From Marinobacter similis (lineage in GTDB: Bacteria; Pseudomonadota; Gammaproteobacteria; Pseudomonadales; Oleiphilaceae), in contig NZ_CP007151.1 of NCBI RefSeq assembly GCF_000830985.1, forward strand, positions 496,001 through 560,000: a DNA stretch of 64,000 nucleotides, written 5' to 3'. A program made the translations under genes and the position numbers. The notes under the pieces are model-generated. The model was not told where the DNA came from, ran no database searches, and saw nothing but the letters and a program-made list of their open reading frames with translations. Below are positions 38,023 to 46,740 of the stretch, piece by piece. The number at the start of each line of letters is the position of its first letter. Position 1 is the stretch's first letter.

Positions 38023-38541
38023 ATGAGCCTGATATCCAAACCTTTCGATGACAGTGGCGTTGACATGGTCGACGATATCGCCCGCTACGGCCTGTGCATA
38101 TCGAAACGGATCGAACAGTTTCGCCAGCGCAACCGGCTAAAAACGGTCACAGCGAATCCGTTGTCTGGCCTGGACGTTACCCTTGTGCTTTGCGACACCC
38201 TGTGTGGAATCATCGACACAACATCCCACGAGCCATACCGCACAGAATGCGCCCGCGCGGCCGACACCATCTACTTCGAATCCGTGTCCCCAGACTACCT
38301 CCCCCGGCAGGAGCCGTCGAACAATCACCCGCTGGCCTCGGCGCTCATCCAGGAAATCAGCTCTATCCTGACTGATGACCAGATCGTGCCGGCAGACGGC
38401 AGGATTCCCCTTCAGAAGGTAATGCTGGCGCTGGTCTGGTCGGCCCTGAGCTTTGCCATTGAGTCGATACCGGCTGACCAGGCGCGTGTCTGGGTCCGGG
38501 AGCGAATCATGGGTTCTGCACCCTCGCGACCCTACCACTGA
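38023..38541 (+). CDS. Hypothetical protein
   Basis: About 172 aa from ATG 38023; the frame is open to a TTG at 37954 but that N-terminus is not convincing. An AGGAG at 37994 is rather far from this ATG, so the start is uncertain. The protein is soluble and helical, with segments FDDSGVDMVDDIARYGLCIS, GLDVTLVLCDTLCGIIDTTS and VMLALVWSALSFAIESI. I do not recognise a family. It converges on the flavin oxidoreductase gene. Confidence 0.55.
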   Translation: MSLISKPFDDSGVDMVDDIARYGLCISKRIEQFRQRNRLKTVTANPLSGLDVTLVLCDTLCGIIDTTSHEPYRTECARAADTIYFESVSPDYLPRQEPSNNHPLASALIQEISSILTDDQIVPADGRIPLQKVMLALVWSALSFAIESIPADQARVWVRERIMGSAPSRPYH

Positions 38542-38565
38542 ACGCCAGGCCCAAACTCAAATACT

Positions 38566-39895
38566 TTAACCCGCACGCCCGCGACGCGCCTTTTTTACCG
38601 CCCTGGACCGGCTGAACTCATCCTTCACAAAGGCACCAACCGCCTTGAGGATGCTCAACTCCGGATCCACTGCCTGGTCATCCGCCAGCCTAAAAATCTG
38701 CTGGTAATACCAGGCCTGACCGCCCAATACGTTGATGATTTTAAGCGGCATCAGCGGACTGACCGGCGAGAAAAATCCCCGCTGCGCGAGCTTCACGTGA
38801 TCTTCGTGGCAAACGGTTTTATCAATGCGCGCGTCAAGCAAATCCCTGGGTGTATCGGGATCCGTGCAAAGCGGTCGGCCAAGGCCAATTACGTCGGTTT
38901 CGCCGCTGGCAATCGCCTCTTCCATAAACGTGCGCGTGCGGAATCCACCGGTAACCATCAGCGGGCAATCGCACACCTCTCGAATCGTTTGGGCGTAATC
39001 CAGGAAGTAAGCTCCCGCTTGCGAGTGCTTTCCCGCATGGCCGGGCCATCGCTCGCCGTGTCGGCATCACCGCTGTACCCGAGCAGCCGCGGCTGCTCGT
39101 AGGTGCCGCCGGACACCTCCAGCAGATCAACACCCTCCTCATTGAGCCAGCGCACCACGCTCACAGACTCATCAAGCGTAAACCCGCCCTTGCGGAAATC
39201 GTCGGAATTCAGCTTTACCGCTACCGGAAATTCCGGCCCCACGGCAGCGCGCGTCGCCCGCACCACCTCGAGCAGGAAGCGGGCGCGATTCTCCAGCGAC
39301 CCACCCCAGCGATCAGTGCGCTGGTTGGTGACCGGCGACAGAAAAGACGACAACAGATACCCATGAGCCCCATGCACCTGAACGCCAGTGAAGCCCGCAT
39401 CTTTCGCGATCCGCGCCACGTTGGCAAAGCGCTGGATAAAATCGAGTATCTCTGGCTCCGTGAGTGCCCGTGGGCGGGCGTAGTTGCCCATCAGCGATAA
39501 CTGCACCGCCGATGGCCCCATTGGGCGCGTAGTAACGTAACGCGGCGACTGGCGACCGGCATGGGAGATCTGCATCCACAAGTGATTGCCGTTACGTGTG
39601 CCTGCTTCCGCCCAGGCACGCAACTGCGCCATACCCTCCGGCTCTCCATCCTCAGGCACCGGATCAATCGCCACGTTACCCGGCCGCTCCAACACCCGGT
39701 GATCAATCATCACGTTGCCGGTAATCAACAGCCCCGCCCCGCCATCGGACCAACGCCGATACAGGGTTTCATGGCGGTGGGTGGCGTGGAGCTGATCGTC
39801 TGCTAGCCCTTCGGTCATGGCAGCTTGGCAATGCGGTTGGGCAGTACTGCTCCGCAGGGGAGTTTCAGGGGTTGGGCGAGGGGCGATTGGGGCAC
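38566..39895 (-). CDS. NADH:flavin oxidoreductase (old yellow enzyme family), frame-disrupted
   Basis: An FMN-dependent ene-reductase-type TIM barrel of about 443 aa. Family parts in order: LPNRIAK at the start of the barrel, ISHAGRQSPRYV, GFTGVQVHGAHGYLLSSFLS with NQRTDRWGGSLENRARF, VAVKLNSDDF, LLEVSGGTYEQP, and the FMN phosphate region MVTGGFRTR with DVIGLGRPLC. Two missing bases break it: near 39822 (the frame really begins upstream, probably at GTG 39895, giving RIAKAAMTEGLADD) and near 39010. There is no C-terminal Fe-S or FAD module. The substrate is unknown. It ends next to the defence-like fusion gene. Confidence 0.85.
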
Positions 39896-39902
39896 GGTAG
39901 TC

Positions 39903-42900
39903 TTAATCCGTCGAATTTAGTCTGAAAATTACGCTCATTGGGCCGCTTCCTTCATGGCTTTGATACTCGACGGGGCCGAAATAGGTAAAGGGCGCCGCTT
40001 TACCATTACGCAGCTTATTATCGCGGACAAATAGGTGCACTGAGAGTCCCAGCTTTCTGTGTTCGATCAGTTCCCGACCGCGTTTGTTTTGGGGCGTGGT
40101 TGAGTTCTGACTCTGCCAATGAAATGTTTGCTCATCAATCCAATGATCGACATACCGATGCTCGACGCCCTTACCCTGCTTGTTTAACGTCACAAGCAAA
40201 ACATGTGCATTGGCATCTTTCAGGAAGACATGGCCACTTTGCCAATTGCCAGGATTAAAAGTCGCTCCGAATAGCTCCGGAATCTCCTCTCTCGGGATTT
40301 CCTGTCCGAGAGCCATTTCCAATGGATCGATAACCTCACAAAAGCGTGCGAACGTTCGAAACTGTTCGAGAAGCTCTGGCGTGACAATAATGTCTTCATA
40401 CTCCGAGTTAGCGGCTTCGAGAACATATTCACCGACCGGGGATTTACGAACTGTCCGCAGAAGATACTGGGTGTCACCAGTCTCATCGAGCCGCTCAATA
40501 GCGAGCGTATTGTCTGTGATGGACCCGGCCTGACCAGGGTTCATTTGCTCAAGCAATAGATAATCCCCATCTTGGATCGGCTGCTTGCCGCCATTCATAG
40601 AGTTACCCGATGCTCTAGCAATGAAATGCCGAGTTGGCTCTATTCGCCCACGCCCCAATCCGATGGACCTGTACTCCGGTTCTTCAGCGTTACTGCTTCT
40701 AAAGTGGCCACAAGCGATCTTCAAGGATGGAAAGTAAGGCAACTCCGTTCCAGAAGGAGTGATCGGGACTACATTTTCAGACGAAGACTGCACTAGCTTA
40801 GAAGACTCGCGTGCTTCGTAGGAAGCCAGACGGTAATCAATTAACTCCTGCACCATCTCCTCGAAAGGCGGTATCTGCGCACCTTCCAGCCCAATAACAG
40901 GCTTAAATTGATCGTTCTCGATCTCAAAAACAGCTGGCGACTTATTGGTCCAATGATCGACTGGGTTCTTCTTCCAGTATTGCTGCCATTGCGCCGAGGA
41001 ACCATCCGCGTCTTTCACTGAAGTAGCAATTTCTTGATAAAGCCTGGGACGGCGTTTCAGTGTCTCCCAGGATGTTTGGGCCAGTTTTGAGAGCTTTGGT
41101 GGACTACGCCATCCGCCTAACTGCTGGAACGCGTCCAGCAATATCATTTTGAACGATTTACTCATGGCCGTCGTTTCAACTTCCAGCAGAAACGTCTCGT
41201 AGCGGGACAATAGTTCTGCCTTAATCTTAGTGAGATCCTCCATATCCCGAACCAATCCAAACCAGCTTCCGTGCAATTTGCGAGTCTTGGCGATACTGGC
41301 ACCGAAACGGTAGTACTCTGTGAGGGTTGGGCGACGACCCAACGTATCTTTCAATACCTGATAGTCTTTTTCAGCGCCCTGATGATCAAGGCCCTTAAGG
41401 AAGTCGATCACCGCCAGATCGTAATTGATAAAGCATCCGTCTGGCAGGTCCAGCTGGTTCTTTTCAGCTTTCCTGGCAAACTCCGCTAACTGTCGGTGAT
41501 TCATTGCCTGGCCAATAAGCGCCTGAGGTTTGTGCAGGAAACTCTGGTGGTTCCCAACAAAATCCAGAATCACCAGCTTGTCTTTGCCAGTGGCCGCGCT
41601 TTTCCGTAGGCCCCGACCGATCTGCTGGAGGAAAAGGATCTTGGATTCCGTTGGGCGCAAGAGCAGCACCGTATCAATAGCGGGCAGATCGACACCCTCG
41701 TTGAACAGATCAACGGAAAAAATCACTTCGAGCTGACCGTTCTCCAACTTCTCCAAAGCCTCGCCACGGGACATCTCTGATTCACCGTGGACGGCTGCAG
41801 ACCTTACGCCCTTTCTAGAGAATTGGTCTGCCATGAAATCGGCATGAGCCCGCGAAACACAAAACGCCAAAGTCCTGCTTTGCTTCTGCTCGCCCCATAC
41901 CCTAAGCACGTGTTTGGCACGTCCGTATGTAGCCAGCTTATTCGCGAGCAGATTGGGATCGAACTTTCCGTTACGCCAGGGGATCTCGGTGTAATCGACA
42001 GTCTCGTCGTAGATGCCATAGTAGTGAAACGGCACCAGGAATTGTCCCTTGACACCCTCGAACAACGGATACTCGAATACCAGGTTGTCATCGCATAACG
42101 ACAAGATATCGGAGCGGTCCGTGCGATCTGGCGTCGCCGTTAAACCCAGCAGAAACTGGGGCGCGAAATAATTCAGAAGCCGATGATAGACAGGCGCGGC
42201 GGCATGGTGGAATTCATCGACAACGATGTAATCGAAATGGCGTGGGTCGAATCGTTCCAGATGGGTTTCTTTGCCGAGTGTCTGTACCGAAGCACAAAGG
42301 ATATCCACCGTCCGATCTCGCTGCTTACCCATGAAAAAGCCAACACGGCTATTCGGCTTGATCCGCAAGTAGGTTTCAGCCGCCTGATAAAGAATTTCTT
42401 CGCGGTGGGCGACAAAAAGAATCCGACGCGCACCCATTTGAACGGCATCAAACGCAGATAGCCAGGTTTTACCTAAGCCCGTTGCTAACACGACCAAACC
42501 TCTGCGGTAACCTTCTACGCGGGTCAGTTCCAGTGACTCTAGCGCTTCCTGTTGCACTTCATTAGGTTTTGGAACTTCCTGCTTCTCGTCACTGCCCGGT
42601 TCCAATGACTGTTCTGGTGGTTTCCTCCTTTTCTCGTACTCATCAATCCAGTTGTCTGTGAGCGGCACAACATTTGGGTGCTGAAACAGTTCATCGAACC
42701 TGCTGGCAGCCTCGAGGTACCCAGAGTCGGGCGGGAAATCCACCTGATAATTCCATTCCAACCCGTCCTGCAGCGCTTGTCGGCTGATATTGCTAGAGCC
42801 GATGAACGCCCTGCCCCACATTTGCTGATTCTCAACATGGCCAGCGAACAAGTAAGCTTTCAAATGAAAGCTACTCCCTTTGCTTTGATAGACACGCACC

Positions 42901-43750
42901 TGAGCGCCATGGTCATGCAACAGAACAAGCTTTCGAAGGGCCTCTGTGTCGGTAATGTCCAAATAATCACTGGTGAGAATGCGGATACGAGTCGGATCAG
43001 GAGTTCGCTGCAGCGCGCTCACCAAATCCGGGAACAATAGATTTAGGCCGGTGGTTTTAACAAAAGCTACCGCCATATCTACCTGATCAGCAGCTTTAAT
43101 TGCCTGGCAAAGCTTGGGTAAGAAATGATGTTCTTTCCCGCCCGTCGTCAGCTTTTCGTGGGAAGCCGGCGCCTTGGTCAGAAGAATGTTCAACCACTGC
43201 TCATCCCTATCAGGACGCTGATCATCAGTGCGCCACATCTGGCAAGCTTCATAGTCTGTCAGGTCCTGAATCCACTGCTCGGCAATCGACTCGTCAGCGT
43301 CAGTAAAGTGCCGGCCATTGTGGTCACGTTCCCCCTGGCCAACCTTGAAACTCATGTAGAAAACGCCATCCGGTTTCAGGGCATTCCATAACCGTTCAAT
43401 AGCTCTGGGTACTTCAGCGAGAGGCAAATGCAAAAGGCTGGCACAAGCCAGATGCCGTCATACGTAATGGATTCTTGAACGTCTGAAAAAGACCTGTGCT
43501 GAATTGGCAACCCGGTCTTTTGGCGGGCAAGAGAGGTGATGGCTTTTGAGCCATCGAAAGCAGAAACGCGGTAGCCATTCTGTTTGAAGTACAAAGCATC
43601 TCGACCAGAACCACAGCCCGCATCCAGAATGTGTCCACCTTCGGGAACTTGTGGCAAGAACTCTCGGTAAAGGTCTTCCATGCTGACCTCAAAAGTAGAC
43701 TCCACAAAGTCGTCGGCATTACTGTCGTAATAGCTCAGCGTATCCTGCAT
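39903..43750 (-). CDS. Methyltransferase-PLD-SF2 helicase-S24-DUF3427 fusion, frame-disrupted
   Basis: A giant protein of about 1282 aa. Residues 1-205: class I SAM methyltransferase (motif I ILDAGCGSGRDALYF). About 215-390: phospholipase-D-like nuclease (HLKAYLF and IGSSNIS). About 400-800: SF2 helicase with Walker A LATGLGKTW, DEFH box VVDEFHH, LTATPDR and IGRGLRKS. Near 1040-1110: an S24/LexA-like segment with ASGNSMNGGKQPIQDGDYLL. The C-terminus is DUF3427 (HWQSQNS-type motif; LFVRDNK; TYFGPVEYQSHEG). One missing base near 43435 inside the methyltransferase splits the ORF. The S24 Ser is kept, but the Lys position seems to be Arg or Leu. It follows the DUF2075 gene after 140 bases on the same strand. 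Probably nucleic-acid defence; the exact role is unknown. Confidence 0.85.
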
Positions 43751-43890
43751 TGAATAGTTCCCTTGCGACTAATTAGCCTGAAGTCGATCTAGACCAGGCT
43801 ACCAGGCGGACAGGTCGTCGCCAACAAACTCGGGAGATCTACTCCAGAACTTCCCTTCAAGATACAGGAGTGTTTTTTGAATCACTGGTC

Positions 43891-46275
43891 TCAGGCCAAC
43901 ACCGCAACAAACTCTCCAACGACCCTCAAGTCGTGAAGATCATCGTCTTCAATCACGATATCTCGATAACCATGAGCGCTAGTAACCGGCATCAAGATGA
44001 CTTTTTCGTTAACGAGTTCATCGCCGGACATCGTTTTTTCACTGCGATACAGTTTAATGGTGAGGCAACTGCCGTTATCAGGGTCTTCAATAGCCCGATG
44101 TTGCACTAGGACTATCTTGCCATTTCGCGTTCCTCCAGGGTTGGCACTAAAGAGGCACCATGCGCCGTTCGGAATCCGCTTGTTCATGGACTCACCAATA
44201 ACCTGAGCGACAAACTGGCCTGGTCTCGTGGCAAAATGCTCGGGCAATTTCACCCACTCAAAATCTTCAACGGGAGACTGAAATTCACTGAATTCGCCGG
44301 CCACCGCCTGTAGGTCGTAGAGGGGCACAAAGCCTTCATAAGGAAGTGCTGATTCGTAATTAACTACCTCGTACGGGACTTGCATAGCGGAAACATCATT
44401 CCTTTGTTCCGTTATCTGGGTCTCTGAAAAGCTACGAAAGTGTTCTCTGGTTTCTGCATCTGCAGAGTAGATGTAACACCCTTTCATACCCCGCGTCATC
44501 AACGTCCGATAAGTGTTCTTGATGATCATGTCAGCATCCGCGAGGGCGCTCTCTCGATCCTCTTTCAGCCTCTTCTTGTAGCCACGCACAGAACGATCAG
44601 ACTTTGAGCGAGCGCCGGCGTTTGTGACAGCAACTCCATCTCGGATTACTAAATCATCTCCGATAATCACGCCTACATAGTCGAGCTCTAAGCCTTGGCA
44701 TGTATGGATACAGCCAATCTCACTGATAGAGTCCTCGGCAATCAGCCATTTTGAGCCGTGCTTGTCGAGATTCCACCTTGCTCTGAAATCATGCTCAGGG
44801 AGCTCAATATCAAACCTGGCTGGATCCTTCTTGCTGTTCCAGTCCCAGCAATACCCTGCCACCAACCGCGCTTTATTGGCCCGGCGATTTTTCTGTTCAA
44901 TAACATTCCGCAGCTCGTTAGGGTCGTCAAAGACCCGAAAATCATAGTCGATGCCGTCCAGACTTATATTGGCTGTTTCCCTGATCTGCAGGACATGATC
45001 AATCCATGCCAGATAGCCATCAGAACCGTTGCAACGAAATTGTGAGCTCAGCTCCAAGACAGTGACTTCTGAACCCAATTGCTTGGCAAAATGCCGGATC
45101 TCTTCCACCGTGCCGATATCCGAAAGAGTCACGCGCTGGTCTTCATCAATAAAAAAAACAGAGGTTCGGGCGCTATTGATCAGTTCTTTTATCTGGTTCT
45201 CACCGAGATTCCCGTACAGGCCAGACTTCTCGTTTAGCCTGTGGGCCTCATCAACGACCAATAAATCAAAAAAGTTGTTCTCAGTTTCGGTATAACCACC
45301 AGAACCGCGAAACAGGTTATCGATGTGGGTTTTGCGCATAGTGCCTGTCAGGCGGGCTTTGAAGACTTCCCGCGGCGCGGCATTCTTGCTGACAAACTGA
45401 GTCAGCATCTCTCTATTGGTTGCTTCAACGATAAGGTTAATTGCGACGACCGATTTCCCCGTGCCCGGGCCACCCTTTACAATGAAAGTCTGCTTTGGAT
45501 TTTTGCGCCCTTTTTCCGCTAGATCCAGCGCGGTCTCGTAAACCAGTTTTTGCTCATCTAGCAAAATGAATTCCCTGTTTCCGCGAAGCATCGAAGCAAG
45601 GCTGTCAGCGAGTCCTTTTGACGGTTTGATTACACCATGTTCAATTCGGTACATGATGTTGTCGCTGTCGCCATAGCGGATATTTCGCCTGAGGAAATCC
45701 GACAACTTTTTCGCATCGCTCGAAATAAACACCGGCGCCCTGTCGGTATGCTCTTGATAACGGGAGTCGTTGATAGCCACTCCACTATCCATGTTGTGCA
45801 GATAGGCGCATGGTTGAAGGTCAATCCGTTCTTCCCGGACCGTTTCGTTATAGTCTTCAATCAGTGCTGAGTATGACCAGGCTTGATAGGAAGGATGGTT
45901 AACTTCACGGATGGACCCGTTCAGGAATGTTCGAACGATTGCGTCTTTATCCGTAACTTCTGCTTCGGACCACTGCTTTAGTTCAACGATGATTGCGGTG
46001 TCATTGCGCGCTGCATCTTTGCCCGTCAGGATAAAATCCACTCTGCGACTGGTCAGCGGAATCGTATATTCAATGGCAACACCGGCCGACGGGGGTATGC
46101 CCTGATCCAGCAGCGCGTTAAACATGTATTGAAGCGAATTTTTCCAGGACGCAATTTCAGATTTTGGGGTTCGTCGTTTGAGCTTCCTCCAGACTTCTTC
46201 CTCGATAACTTTCTCAATCTGATTGAACTTCACATGCTCAACAAATTCCGCCTTGGAAGCCGAATAGACGATCAC
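43891..46275 (-). CDS. Nuclease-DUF2075 helicase with C-terminal S24 peptidase domain
   Basis: A 794-aa protein with an intact frame. The N-terminal 115 residues carry a PD-(D/E)XK nuclease pattern: Glu69 in AIEY, Asp80 in RRVDFIL, and Glu98-x-Lys100 in IIVELKQW. Residues about 235-600 form a DUF2075 (Schlafen-like group) P-loop ATPase: Walker A GGPGTGKS at 267-274, Walker B LLVVDEAHRL, sensor FFIDEDQRV, and IHTCQGLELDYVGVIIG. The last 110 residues are an S24/LexA-type peptidase with Ser696 in IGESMNKRIPNG and Lys741 in LTIKLY, an intact Ser-Lys dyad. There is no helix-turn-helix. It starts nine bases after the MazG-like gene. I infer a damage- or invasion-responsive nuclease-helicase. Confidence 0.88.
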   Translation of the reverse strand: MIVYSASKAEFVEHVKFNQIEKVIEEEVWRKLKRRTPKSEIASWKNSLQYMFNALLDQGIPPSAGVAIEYTIPLTSRRVDFILTGKDAARNDTAIIVELKQWSEAEVTDKDAIVRTFLNGSIREVNHPSYQAWSYSALIEDYNETVREERIDLQPCAYLHNMDSGVAINDSRYQEHTDRAPVFISSDAKKLSDFLRRNIRYGDSDNIMYRIEHGVIKPSKGLADSLASMLRGNREFILLDEQKLVYETALDLAEKGRKNPKQTFIVKGGPGTGKSVVAINLIVEATNREMLTQFVSKNAAPREVFKARLTGTMRKTHIDNLFRGSGGYTETENNFFDLLVVDEAHRLNEKSGLYGNLGENQIKELINSARTSVFFIDEDQRVTLSDIGTVEEIRHFAKQLGSEVTVLELSSQFRCNGSDGYLAWIDHVLQIRETANISLDGIDYDFRVFDDPNELRNVIEQKNRRANKARLVAGYCWDWNSKKDPARFDIELPEHDFRARWNLDKHGSKWLIAEDSISEIGCIHTCQGLELDYVGVIIGDDLVIRDGVAVTNAGARSKSDRSVRGYKKRLKEDRESALADADMIIKNTYRTLMTRGMKGCYIYSADAETREHFRSFSETQITEQRNDVSAMQVPYEVVNYESALPYEGFVPLYDLQAVAGEFSEFQSPVEDFEWVKLPEHFATRPGQFVAQVIGESMNKRIPNGAWCLFSANPGGTRNGKIVLVQHRAIEDPDNGSCLTIKLYRSEKTMSGDELVNEKVILMPVTSAHGYRDIVIEDDDLHDLRVVGEFVAVLA

Positions 46276-46284
46276 GAATAACCC

Positions 46285-46632
46285 CTACAGTTCGTTATAT
46301 TTATTGGATCTGCCTTTAGCTTTGGCAACAGGATATTTGAGCGCATTTGCCTCTATTTTTCGGGCGGATTCTTCAGCAATATCGACGCCCAAAGAATCTG
46401 CCAAGAGAACAAGGTACAGCTGAATGTCCGCAATTTCGTCTTTCACTGCTGCCAAACGTTTTTCGCTGAGGTTTTTCGAGTCGTCTTCGCTAAGCCACTG
46501 GAATTGCTCCGACAACTCACCCGCCTCACCACAAAGAGCCATGGTCAGGTTTTTCGGTGAGTGGAACTGGCGCCAATCGCGTTCTTCAGCAAATTGCTTC
46601 AATTTCAGGCGCAACTCTTCAAGCGAATCCAT
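46285..46632 (-). CDS. MazG-like nucleotide pyrophosphohydrolase
   Basis: A 115-aa all-alpha NTP pyrophosphohydrolase. The metal-binding motif is visible: the first half CGEAGELSEQFQWL (E-x-x-E) and the second half KDEIADIQLYLVLLADSLGV (E-x-x-D). Family members hydrolyse (d)NTPs or modified nucleotides to NMP and pyrophosphate. It is single-domain, closer to iMazG/RS21-C6-like proteins than to full MazG. It is the first gene of the cassette, with GGGGAG before ATG 46632, and is followed after nine bases by the DUF2075 gene. Pairing with nuclease-helicase genes suggests nucleotide-signal or nucleotide-pool control in defence. Confidence 0.9.
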   Translation of the reverse strand: MDSLEELRLKLKQFAEERDWRQFHSPKNLTMALCGEAGELSEQFQWLSEDDSKNLSEKRLAAVKDEIADIQLYLVLLADSLGVDIAEESARKIEANALKYPVAKAKGRSNKYNEL

Positions 46633-46740
46633 TTTGGCTAAACTCCCCTTTCTCGTGACAAAACCATTTGCTTTCGATCTATTTGCACATTAACCAAACT
46701 CAAGTGCACCGGTCCACATAATCCATCATGAACACACCAG

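Noticed and set aside
39903-43750. The methyltransferase-helicase fusion as a classical restriction-modification enzyme.
   Set aside because: The methyltransferase part resembles small-molecule or TehB-like class I enzymes and lacks the N6A or C5 DNA methylase catalytic motifs (DPPY/NPPY or PC). No target-recognition subunit is nearby.
46633-46740. A LexA box upstream of the MazG-like gene, which would tie the cassette to SOS.
   Set aside because: No CTGT-N8-ACAG sequence or near match was found in the interval before ATG 46632; only an A/T-rich segment and a ribosome-binding site are visible.
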